In this document: in pieces, positions 1-8,280 of the stretch
Layout of the letters: each line of letters begins with the position of its first letter
Position numbering within the stretch: the first letter of the stretch is position 1
From: Falsiroseomonas sp051859025
Lineage (GTDB): Bacteria; Pseudomonadota; Alphaproteobacteria; Acetobacterales; Acetobacteraceae
Length of the DNA: 64,000 nt
Direction: 5' to 3'
NCBI RefSeq assembly: GCF_051859025.1
Contig: NZ_JBHYGL010000009.1
Coordinates: forward strand, 62,001 to 126,000
Program-made: the position numbers and the translations under genes
The notes under the pieces: generated by a model
What the model was told of the DNA's origin: nothing
What the model saw: only the letters and a program-made list of their open reading frames with translations
The model's database searches: none

Positions 1-17
1 GGCTCTGCCCCCCTGCA

Positions 18-55
18 CCCCCGGTCCAGGGTCCAGCCGGACCCTGGACCGGGGG
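18..55. repeat. Perfect 17-bp hairpin, possible terminator
   Basis: Arms at 18-34 and 39-55 are perfectly complementary around a four-base loop (agcc 35-38). No T tract follows on either strand, so an intrinsic terminator for a gene left of the window is possible but not shown. The style (GC-only arms, tiny loop) matches the other intergenic hairpins in this window, so it may equally be a dispersed repeat. Confidence 0.7.
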
Positions 56-57
56 TA

Positions 58-142
58 ATTGACGATGGTCCAGGAGGCTCTGCCTCCCGAATCTTCAAGA
101 GGGGGCGGATGGGGTATGGGGAAGGCAGCGCCTTCCCCATCG
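58..142. repeat. 85-bp intergenic palindromic repeat, copy A
   Basis: This stretch matches 16404-16488 with two mismatches (positions 63 and about 102). It carries two hairpins: GGAGGC/GCCTCC at 73-78 and 82-87 (loop tct) and ATGGGGAAGGC/GCCTTCCCCAT at 116-126 and 130-140 (loop agc). It sits just upstream of the glutathione transferase gene. No coding content is credible. It looks like a mobile or dispersed extragenic palindromic element. Confidence 0.9.
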
Positions 143-221
143 GCGAAGGGCGATACCCCCCCTCGGGACAGCCGCCCCCGACCGTGCCATGAATCGCGAA
201 ACGGATCAGGGGAACGCGGCC

Positions 222-881
222 ATGGCCGAAGGCAGGCTGGTGATCGGGACCAAGCGCTACTCCTCCTGGAGCATGCGCGGCTGGCTGATGGTGCAGCTGG
301 CGGGGCTGGATGTGGAGGAGGTGGTGGTGCCGCTGGCCGGTGGCGGCGGGACCACGGCCATCAAGGCGATCTCCCCCAACGGCATGGTGCCCTACCTGGA
401 ACATCGCGGCGCGCGGATGTGGGAGAGCATCGCGATCGCCGAGTATTGCGCGGAATTCAAGGCGGACCTCTGGCCCCGCAAGCGGTCGGCGCGCGCCCAT
501 GCGCGCAGCATCGCAGCGGAGATGCATGCGGGCTTCCGGGCCCTGCGCATGGCGATGCCGATGAACCTCGGCCGGGAATTCCCGGGCCATGGCCGCAACC
601 CCGACAGCCTGGCCGACATCGCGCGGATCGAGGCGATCTGGGCGGAGGCCATCGGCGCCTATGGCGGGCCCTTCCTGGCGGGTGCCGACTTCACCCTGGT
701 CGATGCGATGTATGCGCCGGTGGTGGCGCGCTTCCTGACCTGGCAGCCGGCGCTGGGCGATACCTCCCGCGCCTATGTCGCGGCCGTCCGGGCGCATCCG
801 TTGGTCGATCGCTGGTACCGGGAGGCCGCGGCCGAGCCCGCGGATTGGCTGCTGGAGAAGTATGAGAACCCGGCCCTGTGA
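222..881 (+). CDS. Glutathione S-transferase family protein
   Basis: A 219-residue cytosolic protein with the GST layout. The N-terminal thioredoxin-like half has a Ser-rich start (YSSWSMR), the cis-proline turn GMVPYLEH and the ESIAIAEY segment that usually binds the glutathione gamma-glutamyl group. An all-helical C-terminal half follows. The family conjugates glutathione to electrophiles or reduces disulfides; the substrate cannot be read from sequence. The ATG at 222 is preferred because GGGGA lies about 10 bases upstream and the beta strand begins right after it; an in-frame ATG at 189 would add 11 unrelated residues. The stop overlaps the start of the next gene, so the pair is translationally coupled. 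Confidence 0.85.
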   Translation: MAEGRLVIGTKRYSSWSMRGWLMVQLAGLDVEEVVVPLAGGGGTTAIKAISPNGMVPYLEHRGARMWESIAIAEYCAEFKADLWPRKRSARAHARSIAAEMHAGFRALRMAMPMNLGREFPGHGRNPDSLADIARIEAIWAEAIGAYGGPFLAGADFTLVDAMYAPVVARFLTWQPALGDTSRAYVAAVRAHPLVDRWYREAAAEPADWLLEKYENPAL

Positions 882-1765
882 TGAGCAGCGCCACGGTCCT
901 CGACCATCTCGGCCTCTGCGCGCGGGACCCCGGGCCACTCTGGGCGGCGTGGGAGCGGATGGGCTTCGTGCTCTCCCCCTTCGCGCAGCAATCGGGGCGC
1001 CGGACCCCGGAAGGCCCGGTGGAGCCCTTCGGTTCCGCCAACCGCTGCGCCTTCCTGAAGCACGGCTATGTGGAACTGCTGGGCATCCATGACCCCGCCC
1101 TGTTCTCCAACGGGCTCGACGGATTCCTGGCGCGCTACGCGGGCACCCATATCTGCGCCTTCGGGATGGACGATGCGGAGGGCAACCTGGCGCGGCTGCG
1201 GGCGGGGGGGATGGCGATCCCCGGCATCGCCTGGTTGCAGCGCCCCGTGGAAGCAGGCGGGCCGATCGCCCGTTTCGCCCGGCTGCCCTTCCCGGATGCG
1301 CCGGAGGGCCGGGTACAGCTGGTGCAGCACATGACGCCGGAACTGGTCTGGGACCCCCGCTGGATGGGCCACACCAATGGGGCGGAGGCGCTGGTGGTGG
1401 CGATCCTGGCCGCCGCCGACCCGGCGGAGACGACCGCGCGCCTGTCGCGCCTCACGGGCCGGCCGGCGGAGCCCGATCCGGTGGCGGGCTTTCGTCTGAG
1501 GCTGCCGGGCGCAGTGGGCGCCGCGGGCCCCTTCTCCCCAGCCATGGAAACCGTCGTGCGGGTCCTGCCGCCGGATGCTCTGGGGCGGGTGCTGCCGGGG
1601 GTTGTTCCACCTTCGCTGCCCTTCATGGCCGGGATGGTCATCCGGACCAGCGACCAGGGCCGCGCCGCGCGCGACGTGCTGGCGGGCCTGCCGCTGCGGG
1701 AGGCGCCGGACGGGCTGATGGTGCCGCCGGAGGCCGCCGGCGGCGCGGCGGTGGTGTTCCAGTGA
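881..1765 (+). CDS. VOC (glyoxalase-like) family protein
   Basis: A 294-residue protein opening with LDHLGLCARD and containing a second half with HICAFGMDD and VELLGIHD, the alternating strands and His/Glu positions of the vicinal oxygen chelate fold (glyoxalase_3-like). Such proteins bind a divalent metal and act as dioxygenases, isomerases or resistance proteins; the reaction here is unknown. The ATG shares one base with the stop of the upstream GST (TGATG), and the end overlaps the next gene by GTGA. A GTG at 878 is the alternative start. The coupling suggests co-expression with the GST and the FkbM methyltransferase. Confidence 0.8.
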   Translation: MSSATVLDHLGLCARDPGPLWAAWERMGFVLSPFAQQSGRRTPEGPVEPFGSANRCAFLKHGYVELLGIHDPALFSNGLDGFLARYAGTHICAFGMDDAEGNLARLRAGGMAIPGIAWLQRPVEAGGPIARFARLPFPDAPEGRVQLVQHMTPELVWDPRWMGHTNGAEALVVAILAAADPAETTARLSRLTGRPAEPDPVAGFRLRLPGAVGAAGPFSPAMETVVRVLPPDALGRVLPGVVPPSLPFMAGMVIRTSDQGRAARDVLAGLPLREAPDGLMVPPEAAGGAAVVFQ

Positions 1766-2514
1766 CCTCGGTCGCGGCGGTCCGCGCCTCCATCCGGACC
1801 TATCTGCGGGCGCCCGGGCGGGCGGCGGCGCTGGATGAATTCCAGGCGCGGTTCCTGGGGCCGGGGGATCTCGGCTTCGACGTGGGCTCCCATGTGGGCG
1901 ACCGGGCGGCGAGTTTCCGCCGGATCGGCGCAAGGGCGGTGGCGGTGGAGCCGCAGCCCCTGCTGGCGCGCTTCCTGCGCCGCGCCTTCCGCGGGGATGC
2001 CGGCTTCGTGCTGGTGGAGTCCCTGGTGGGCGAGGCGGTGGGCGAGGCGGTGCTGCGGGTGAATTCCGCCAACCCGACCGTCGCCACGGCCAGCGCCGAT
2101 TTCGTCGCGGCCGCCGATGGCGCGGCGGGGTGGGAAGGCCAGGTCTGGGACCGCGAACTCCACCTGCCCGTGACCACGCTGGACGCGCTGGCGGCGGCGC
2201 ATGGCATGCCCGACTTCGTGAAGATCGACGTGGAAGGGTATGAGGCGGTGGCGCTGGCGGGCCTGACGCGCGCGCCGCGCAGCCTGTCCTTCGAATTCAC
2301 CACCATCCAGCGCAGCGTCGCGGCCGAATGCCTGGAAAGGCTCTCGGCGCTAGGGTTCCGCCAGTTCAATGCCTGCCTGGGGGAAGGCATGCGCTTCTCC
2401 CATGCCGGCCCGATCGGGGCCGCGGCCATGGCGGCGTGGATCGCGACCCTGCCGCATGAGGCGAATTCGGGCGATGTCTATGCCAGCCTGGAGTCGGGGC
2501 GGCTGAGCGGGTAG
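1762..2514 (+). CDS. FkbM family methyltransferase
   Basis: A 250-residue class I SAM-dependent methyltransferase of the FkbM type. Visible features are the SAM-binding glycine motif GFDVGSHVGDRAASF near residues 33-47, the acidic turn VAVEPQPLLARF, and the family's C-terminal signature DFVKIDVEGYEAVALAGL. FkbM enzymes O-methylate sugars or polyketides, often in envelope or glycan pathways. The start is a GTG that overlaps the TGA of the VOC gene, so translation is coupled. The acceptor is unknown; a glycosyl-phosphate transferase gene lies about 700 bases downstream. Confidence 0.88.
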   Translation: MTSVAAVRASIRTYLRAPGRAAALDEFQARFLGPGDLGFDVGSHVGDRAASFRRIGARAVAVEPQPLLARFLRRAFRGDAGFVLVESLVGEAVGEAVLRVNSANPTVATASADFVAAADGAAGWEGQVWDRELHLPVTTLDALAAAHGMPDFVKIDVEGYEAVALAGLTRAPRSLSFEFTTIQRSVAAECLERLSALGFRQFNACLGEGMRFSHAGPIGAAAMAAWIATLPHEANSGDVYASLESGRLSG

Positions 2515-2600
2515 GGCCGCGCAGCCCTCGACCGATGCGTGTCGGGGTGCGACTGTTCCGGTGCCGCTTCGGAACGTGGACGGCATCGGAGACATGCAGG

Positions 2601-3131
2601 ATGCTGTTCCCCCTGAAGTTCGTCCCCCTCGAAAGCTATCACGAATCGCCGCGCCGCTTCGGTGCGTCCCGCGCCAAGGGCACGCGGCTGCATGCGGGTT
2701 GCGATCTCTATGCGCCGATCGGTACGCCGGTCTTCGCCGTCGCGGCGGGAGAGGTGCTGGCGGTCTATGAATTCTACCTCTCCAGCTGGGCGGTGGAGGT
2801 GGATCATGGCGACTTCATTGTGCGCTACGGCGAGGTGAAGAAGGATGTCGGCCCCGGCATCGCCAAGGGGGCGCAGGTGCTGCCCGGCGCGCAGATCGGC
2901 CAGGTCGGCGCGCTGAAGGGGCTGAAGCTCTCGATGCTGCACTTCGAGATGTATGCGGGCACGGCCAAGGGGGCGCTGACGGACCGTTCCAACCCGCCCT
3001 ACCAGCGGCGCAGCGACCTGCTCGACCCCACAGCCTGGCTGGATGACGCGCTGGTGAATTCGGGCCGCTTCGATGGCGGCCGGCGGCCCCTGAAGTCGAT
3101 CATGGGCGGGGATTTCATGGCCTGGGCGTGA
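2601..3131 (+). CDS. M23 family metallopeptidase-like protein with altered HxH motif
   Basis: A 176-residue LytM/M23 domain without a signal peptide. The first zinc motif is present (His31 and Asp35 in LHAGCD), followed by the beta-rich core with PIGTPVFAVAAGEVLAV. The second motif, normally HxH, reads SMLHFEMY, so the His that acts as general base is Met. M23 enzymes cut peptidoglycan cross-bridges or, when degenerate, regulate amidases. The ATG at 2601 is chosen because GGAG lies about 10 bases upstream and the fold begins at once; a longer frame from 2535 adds Arg-rich sequence with no conserved look. Activity is doubtful. Confidence 0.8.
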   Translation: MLFPLKFVPLESYHESPRRFGASRAKGTRLHAGCDLYAPIGTPVFAVAAGEVLAVYEFYLSSWAVEVDHGDFIVRYGEVKKDVGPGIAKGAQVLPGAQIGQVGALKGLKLSMLHFEMYAGTAKGALTDRSNPPYQRRSDLLDPTAWLDDALVNSGRFDGGRRPLKSIMGGDFMAWA

Positions 3132-3192
3132 CGGCCGGTACGCGCGTGAACGGCTTGCCGCATCCGCCGCCCGCGTGCTTGACCGGCCCGGC

Positions 3193-4245
3193 ATGACGAT
3201 CCCCGCCCTCCTGGAACACCTGGCCTTCGCGGGCGCGCTGGCCGTGTTCTCCGCCCTGGCCGCGCGGCTGATGATCGCCTTCCCGATCCTCGACCACCCG
3301 AATGCCCGCAGCGCCCATGCGCGGCCGACGCCACGCGGCGGTGGAGTCGGCGTGGTGCTGGCCTTCATGGCGGGGATGCTGGTGCTCTTCCAGGTCGCCA
3401 CCTTCGCCCGGGTGGCGGATGGGCAGTTCATCGGCGTCATCCTGGCGGCCGGGGCGATCGCCGGCGTGGCGCTGGTGGATGATGTGCGGGACCTCTCCGC
3501 GCGGCTGCGCCTGGCGGCGCAATGCCTGGCGGCGCTGGTGGCGGTGGCCAGCGGGCTCGTGGTCCAGAAGCTGGCGCTGCCCTGGATCGGCGTTGTGGAA
3601 CTCGGCTGGGTCGGCGTGGCGCTGACGCTTGTCTGGATCGTCGGCTGCACCAATGCCGTGAACTTCATGGATGGGCTTGACGGGCTGGTGGGCGGCACGC
3701 TGCTGCTGGCGAGTGCCGCGCTGGCGCTGGTGGCGGCGCTGCAGGGGGGGTGGTTCGTCTATGCCGCCGCGCTGTTCCTGGCCGCCGGCTTCGCGGGTTT
3801 CCTGCCGTTCAACCTGCATCCCGCCCGGATCTTCATGGGGGATGTGGGCAGCCAGTTCGCGGGGTTCATGCTGGCGGTGCTGGCGGTCGCGGCATCCCGC
3901 TTCGATGGGCTGCAGGTCTCCTTCCTCATCGTGCCGCTGCTGATCTTCTCCCTGCTCTTCGACGCGGCCTTCACGCTCGGCCGGCGGGCGATCATGCGCG
4001 AACGCCTGGCGGAGGGGCACCGGACGCACCTGTACCAGCTGGCGCAGCGATCGGGCGTTCCGGTGCGGGTGGTGGCCGGGGTGCATTGGGGCTTCGCGCT
4101 GTTCCACGCGGGCCTGGCGCTGGCCTTTCTCCAATTGCCGCCAGGCTTCAAGCCGCTGGTGGTGGTGCCGGCGCTGGCGGGGCAGCTGGCCTGGCTGGGC
4201 TTCGTGGTGCGGCGGATGCGGGTGGCCGGGCTCGGCTGGCGTTGA
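3193..4245 (+). CDS. WecA/MraY-type undecaprenyl-phosphate glycosyl-1-phosphate transferase (glycosyltransferase family 4)
   Basis: An integral membrane protein of 350 residues with about ten hydrophobic helices. It keeps the landmarks of the polyprenyl-phosphate HexNAc-1-phosphate transferase superfamily: the early cytoplasmic loop PNARSAHARPTPRGGG, VDDVRDL, NFMDGLDGL and FMGDVGSQFAGF. The family loads a sugar phosphate onto undecaprenyl phosphate, the first step of O-antigen, capsule or enterobacterial common antigen synthesis; MraY itself is less likely because no cell-wall cluster surrounds it. The start at 3193 follows an alternative GTG at 3175. The sugar donor cannot be told from sequence. 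Confidence 0.87.
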   Translation: MTIPALLEHLAFAGALAVFSALAARLMIAFPILDHPNARSAHARPTPRGGGVGVVLAFMAGMLVLFQVATFARVADGQFIGVILAAGAIAGVALVDDVRDLSARLRLAAQCLAALVAVASGLVVQKLALPWIGVVELGWVGVALTLVWIVGCTNAVNFMDGLDGLVGGTLLLASAALALVAALQGGWFVYAAALFLAAGFAGFLPFNLHPARIFMGDVGSQFAGFMLAVLAVAASRFDGLQVSFLIVPLLIFSLLFDAAFTLGRRAIMRERLAEGHRTHLYQLAQRSGVPVRVVAGVHWGFALFHAGLALAFLQLPPGFKPLVVVPALAGQLAWLGFVVRRMRVAGLGWR

Positions 4246-4263
4246 GCCTCGGCGCATTTCCCC

Positions 4264-4905
4264 TCAGCGCATTTCCATCGTCACGGCCGGCGCCTCGTTC
4301 CCCACCCATTGTTCGCTGCGCAGCACGGCGCCGGTTTCGGGATCGGCCCAGAAGCGGTTGACGAAGGGGCCGGCCGGGCTGGTGCATTCCTCCCGCACCA
4401 GGATCTCCCCCAGGCGGCGGGAGGCCGTGAGGCGGCATTCGATCACCAGGCCGAAGCGCATGGTCGAAGGCTCCCGGCTCGCGCCCGCCAGGTCCACGGT
4501 GCGGCGGGTGCTGCCGGGATTGCCCCCGGGATTGCCCAGCAGGGCGAGGACATCGTCCAGCGGGTCCGGCCCCTCCTGCCGCGTCGCCGTCAGCATCTGG
4601 CCGAGGCCCGCGGTCGCGGTGATGCGCGGGCCCTCCGTCGCGACGGCGATGCCGCCATCGGCCCGCCAGAGGCGCCGGTTGCCGGTCTGCTGCGCCAGGG
4701 TGAAGACGATGGACTGCCGCGGCCCGGCCAGGCGAAGGCCGGGGCCGCCCGGGGAAGGCGGGGCGGGTGCCTCCGCGGAGGGCAGCACGCCGCGCAGCGC
4801 CTCCGCCACCGGCGTGTCGCCGCAGGCGGAGAGCAGCAGCGCCAGGATGGGCGCCAGGACGGGCACCAGGATCGGGGCCCGGGCCGAGGCAAGGCGCCTG
4901 CCCAT
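4264..4905 (-). CDS. YjbF-like lipoprotein
   Basis: A 213-residue lipoprotein with a hydrophobic leader and lipobox LLLSAC (Cys28). The mature part has RRLWRADGGIAVATEGPRI and TAGLGQML, resembling the repeated strand pattern of the YjbF/GfcB family, outer-membrane lipoproteins tied to group 4 capsule or exopolysaccharide export. Its ATG overlaps the stop of the upstream TRAP permease gene (ATGA), so both are probably on one transcript, an unexpected pairing. Family assignment rests on the pattern and length and is moderately sure. Confidence 0.65.
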   Translation of the reverse strand: MGRRLASARAPILVPVLAPILALLLSACGDTPVAEALRGVLPSAEAPAPPSPGGPGLRLAGPRQSIVFTLAQQTGNRRLWRADGGIAVATEGPRITATAGLGQMLTATRQEGPDPLDDVLALLGNPGGNPGSTRRTVDLAGASREPSTMRFGLVIECRLTASRRLGEILVREECTSPAGPFVNRFWADPETGAVLRSEQWVGNEAPAVTMEMR

Positions 4906-6929
4906 CAGGCGGGGTGGGCCCGGGGTGCGCGCATCTGCAACAGCGTCAGCCCCGCCGCCAGGCCAAGGCCGATCCAGTGAGGGAAGGGCACCACCCCCGG
5001 TGCCAGCGCATCGAGCGAGGCGGGGAAGATCATCAGCACCCCCGCCACGGCCAGCGCCGTCCGTTCCCAGCCCGGCATGGCGCGCACGAGAAAACCCTGG
5101 CAGGCGGCGGCCAGCGCCGCGAGCCCGGCCGTTGCCAGGATGATCTGCCAGGCCACGTCCACCCACGTCATCGTCGCGGTGAAGCGCAGCAACAGCCCCA
5201 CGCCTTCCGGGTCGGTCACGAAGACGAAGGGCAGGACGAAGGCGGGCAGCGTGTATTTCCAGGCCTGGAGGGTGGTGCGGTAGGGGCCGGCGCCGGTGAT
5301 CGCACTCGCCGCGAAGGGGCTGAGCGCGGTGGGGGGCGAGACCTCCGACAGCACGGCATAGTAGAAGACGAACATATGCGCGGCGTAGTCCGGCACGCCA
5401 AGCTTCATCAGCGCCGGCGCGGCGACGACCGCGCAGATGATGTAGCTGGCGGTGACCGGCACCGCGAGGCCGACGACCCAGACGATCAGCGCGGTGTAGA
5501 TCGCGGTGATCACCAGCGACCCGCCCGCCGCCTGGATGGCGATGTCGGAGAATTTCAGGCCGAGGCCCGTCAGCGTGATGACGCCGACGATGATGCCCGC
5601 GCAGGCGCAGGTGGCCGCGATGCCGACCGACTGCACCGCGCCGCTGGCCAGGGCGTGGACCAGCTTGCGCGGGGTGATCGCCGTCTCCCGCTTGATCCAG
5701 GACAGCACCACGGCGACGACGGTGGCGTAGAGCACGCTGAGCGTCGCGGAATAGCCGACCGCCATGAAGGCGACGATGGCGATGAGGGTGGAGAAGTGGA
5801 AGCCGTATTCCCGCAACAGCTTGCCGACTGGATCGACCTTCATCGGCACCGGGGGCACCGCATTGGGATCGGCCGCCCGCCGCGCCGCGATGCGCCGCTG
5901 GTCGAGTTCCACCATGAACAGCAGCGATGCGTAGTAGAGGCAGGTCGGCACGATCGCCATGACGATGACGTCGAGATAGCCGATCTTGAGATATTCGGAG
6001 ATCAGGAACGCCGCCGCGCCCATGACGGGCGGCGACAGGATGGCCCCCAGCCCGCCCGCCGCCAGCAACCCGCCCGCGTCATCCGCGCGGTAGCCGACCT
6101 GGCGCATCATCGGCCAGGCGACGGTGCCGAGCGTGACGGTCGTCGCGACCCCCGACCCCGAAGGCCCACCCAGCAGGAACGAAGACAGCACCACCGTGCG
6201 CCCGGCGGAGGACGGCTTGCCGCCCGTCAGGCTGAACGAGAAATCGACGAAGAACTTGCCCGCGCCCGTGGCCTGCAGGATGGCGCCATAGATGGTGAAC
6301 AGCACGATCAGCGTGGCGGAGACATCGATCGCGGTGCCGAAGATCCCCTCCAGCGTGATGGTCACATGGGGGATCAGGCGTTCCATGTCGTAGCCCTGGT
6401 GGCGCCAGGGCGGTGACAGGTAGTTGCCGAAGAAGCCGTAGAGCAGGAAGGCGATCGCCACCGCCGGCATGATCCAGCCCGTGGCGCGGCGCGTCACCTC
6501 CAGCACCAGGGCGATGAGCATCCAGCCGACGACGATGTCCATCGGCTCCGGGAACACATACCGGTCCTGGAGGTCGTCGCCGCCGGCGATGAGATACCAG
6601 ATGCAGTAGATGCCCGCCGCGATCAGCGCCCAGTCCCAGGGCATGATGCGATGCCGGAAGCGCCGGTCCACCGGGAACAGCGCGAAGCCCAGCACCATGG
6701 CGAAGCCGACATGCACGTAGCGCAGCGTCGTCGTCGGCACGATGTCCCAGGCCGCCCAGAGATGGAACAGCGACATCCCCAGCGCGACCGCGACGGCAGC
6801 ATGACCCAGCAGGCCAGGCAGCCGGTTCTGCGCACCCTCCTCCTGCTCGATCAACGCCTCCACACGGGCGGCAGTAGCCTCATCCAACGCGCCCTTCGGC
6901 ACCTCGGGCGGTAGGACGCTGGAGCTCAT
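4905..6929 (-). CDS. TRAP transporter fused permease (DctQ-DctM type)
   Basis: A 674-residue membrane protein with at least 16 hydrophobic segments: an N-terminal block matching the small DctQ subunit, then a long DctM-like part with LLGGPSGSGVATTVTLG and AGGLGAILSPPVMGAAAF, typical of the TAXI-associated fused permeases. TRAP systems import carboxylates using the ion gradient and an extracytoplasmic receptor; that receptor is encoded just upstream on the same strand (7180-8160). The ATG at 6929 opens MSSSVLPPEV; a longer frame to 6995 is proline-rich and not credible. Substrate is unknown. Confidence 0.9.
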   Translation of the reverse strand: MSSSVLPPEVPKGALDEATAARVEALIEQEEGAQNRLPGLLGHAAVAVALGMSLFHLWAAWDIVPTTTLRYVHVGFAMVLGFALFPVDRRFRHRIMPWDWALIAAGIYCIWYLIAGGDDLQDRYVFPEPMDIVVGWMLIALVLEVTRRATGWIMPAVAIAFLLYGFFGNYLSPPWRHQGYDMERLIPHVTITLEGIFGTAIDVSATLIVLFTIYGAILQATGAGKFFVDFSFSLTGGKPSSAGRTVVLSSFLLGGPSGSGVATTVTLGTVAWPMMRQVGYRADDAGGLLAAGGLGAILSPPVMGAAAFLISEYLKIGYLDVIVMAIVPTCLYYASLLFMVELDQRRIAARRAADPNAVPPVPMKVDPVGKLLREYGFHFSTLIAIVAFMAVGYSATLSVLYATVVAVVLSWIKRETAITPRKLVHALASGAVQSVGIAATCACAGIIVGVITLTGLGLKFSDIAIQAAGGSLVITAIYTALIVWVVGLAVPVTASYIICAVVAAPALMKLGVPDYAAHMFVFYYAVLSEVSPPTALSPFAASAITGAGPYRTTLQAWKYTLPAFVLPFVFVTDPEGVGLLLRFTATMTWVDVAWQIILATAGLAALAAACQGFLVRAMPGWERTALAVAGVLMIFPASLDALAPGVVPFPHWIGLGLAAGLTLLQMRAPRAHPA

Positions 6930-6964
6930 CGGCGGGACCTGCTGAGTGTGAGGAGGCGAGCAAG

Positions 6965-7169
6965 CGAGGGGCGCTGCCCCTCGCGCACCCCGCAAAGGGG
7001 CAGCGGCCCCTTTGAACCCATGGATTCATGGGCGGCGTGGAGGAGGGGCATGGCGGGACCGTGGGTGAGGCGCGCGCGCGGTGCCCCTCCTCCACGCCAC
7101 CCATCAACGGGGTTTCCAAAGGGCCGCTGCCCTTTGGCAGGGGGTGCAGGGGGACAGCGTCCCCCTGCA
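6965..7169. repeat. Cluster of five GC-rich hairpins between TRAP permease and receptor
   Basis: Five inverted repeats are packed into 205 bases: 6965-6972/6976-6983, 6993-7001/7006-7014, a 17-bp pair 7034-7050/7082-7098, 7116-7124/7125-7137 region with arms CCAAAGGGC and GCCCTTTGG, and 7145-7155/7159-7169. Loops are mostly agc, gct, agcg or cgct. No gene is visible. The element separates the receptor from its permease gene and could act as an mRNA processing or stabilising signal that keeps receptor levels above permease levels. Confidence 0.85.
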
Positions 7170-7179
7170 AGCCGCCCCA

Positions 7180-8160
7180 TCACGCCAGCGTCGCGCCGGC
7201 CGAGCGCCAGAAGGCTTCCGCCGCGGGGTGCCAGGGGATGCCGGCGGCGGCGGTCTTCTGGGCGGCGAGGGTGAAGTTGCGCGCTTCCGCGTGGACGCGG
7301 GCCCAGTCTTCCCGGTTTTCCCAGGTCACGCGCAGGATGTTGGTGACCATCTCGGCCGACATGTCGTCGCGCACGGCGAGGATGTTGGCCACCGAGAGTT
7401 GCTGGTTGTCCGTGCGCTGGCCGGGGTAGGTGCCGGCGGGGATGACTTCCGGGAAGTAGACCGGCCCGTTCTCCTGCACGATGCGGGCGTGCAGGTCGGC
7501 GTGGTCCACCAGGTGGATCTGCGTGCCGGGCGTGGCGCCGAGGTCGGTGATGGCGGAGGTCGGCACGCCCGAGACGAAGAAGTAGGCGTCGAGCTTGCCG
7601 TCGCGGATGGCGTTGGTGGATTCCGCTGGGCTCAGCCGTTCGCGGGCGCGGAAATCGCGTTCGCGGTCGAGGCCGGCGGCGGCGATGACGCGGAAGGCGA
7701 AGAGTTCGGTGGCGGAGCCGGGCGCACCGGTGGAGACGCGCTTGCCGCGGAGGTCGGTGATGGAGCGGATGCCGGTGGCGGCCGTGGTCACGACCTGCAT
7801 GCGGTTGGTGTAGAGCACGGCGATGGCGCGGGCGGGCACGGCGCGGCCGCGGAAGGGCCCGGCGCCGCGAAGGCCATCGACCGCGGCGTCCACCTGGCCG
7901 AACAGCATGCCGACGCGCCCGGCGCCCAGCAGCTGGAAGTTGGCGACGGAACCGCCCGTGACCTCGACGGTCGCGGACATGCCGGGGATCCCGCGGGAGA
8001 GGTAGTTCGCGAGCGCGCCGCCGAGCGGGTAGTAGACGCCGCCCGTGGTGCCCGTGGCGATGGCCATCTGCGTGCCCTGGGCGCGCACGATGGTCGGTGC
8101 CGCGATCACGGCCGCGCCGAGTGCCGCCAGGCTGCGGCGGCCAATGTTGCTGGTCATCAT
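7180..8160 (-). CDS. TAXI family TRAP transporter solute-binding protein
   Basis: A 326-residue periplasmic receptor. The leader contains GRRSLAALGAAVIAAPTIVRAQ, with an Arg pair ahead of a hydrophobic run and an Ala-x-Ala cleavage region, so Tat export is possible. The mature start MAIATGTTGGVYYPLGGALANYLS is the hallmark of TAXI receptors, which bind small carboxylates such as glutamate or related solutes. A GGGAGGG Shine-Dalgarno lies 6 bases before the ATG at 8160; a second ATG at 8157 is possible. The partner fused permease is the next gene on this strand, across the hairpin cluster. Confidence 0.92.
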   Translation of the reverse strand: MMTSNIGRRSLAALGAAVIAAPTIVRAQGTQMAIATGTTGGVYYPLGGALANYLSRGIPGMSATVEVTGGSVANFQLLGAGRVGMLFGQVDAAVDGLRGAGPFRGRAVPARAIAVLYTNRMQVVTTAATGIRSITDLRGKRVSTGAPGSATELFAFRVIAAAGLDRERDFRARERLSPAESTNAIRDGKLDAYFFVSGVPTSAITDLGATPGTQIHLVDHADLHARIVQENGPVYFPEVIPAGTYPGQRTDNQQLSVANILAVRDDMSAEMVTNILRVTWENREDWARVHAEARNFTLAAQKTAAAGIPWHPAAEAFWRSAGATLA

Positions 8161-8216
8161 CCGGACCCTCCCGTTTGTTTGTGTGCCAGGAATACAGGTG
8201 TGTCGCATGGGGTGGA

Positions 8217-8255
8217 AGCCCGGATGGGGAGCCCGGATGGGGAGCCCGGATGGGG
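8217..8255. repeat. Three tandem copies of a 13-bp unit
   Basis: The unit agcccggatgggg occurs three times in a row without a mismatch at 8217-8229, 8230-8242 and 8243-8255. It lies in the divergent gap between the TAXI receptor and the CBS gene, 10 bases before the FNR-like dyad. Iterated binding sites or simple slippage are both possible. Confidence 0.9.
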
Positions 8256-8264
8256 CGGCGCGGG

Positions 8265-8280
8265 ATTGACCTGCGTCAAT
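8265..8280 (+). promoter_or_regulatory. FNR/FixK-type operator upstream of the CBS-BON gene
   Basis: The 16-bp perfect dyad ATTGAC-ctgc-GTCAAT fits the TTGA-N6-TCAA consensus bound by FNR, FnrL and FixK proteins. A TAGCGT hexamer at 8302-8307 would place the dyad centre near -41.5 of a start around 8314, the class II activator geometry. The CBS-BON gene starts at 8345 behind GGAGGG. The site is seen directly; the identity of the regulator is inferred. Confidence 0.72.

Noticed and set aside
2535..2600. N-terminal extension of the M23 protein from ATG 2535
   Set aside because: The extra 22 residues are Arg/Cys/Trp-rich, not a signal peptide, and the ATG at 2601 has a good ribosome site.
4767..6416. 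A 549-codon plus-strand frame antisense to the TRAP permease
   Set aside because: His/Asp/Arg-rich composition of a shadow frame, no conserved motif, and complete overlap with a convincing membrane protein gene.
6930..7179. Small genes in the gap between TRAP permease and receptor
   Set aside because: All open frames there are made of hairpin repeats on both strands, with no ribosome sites.
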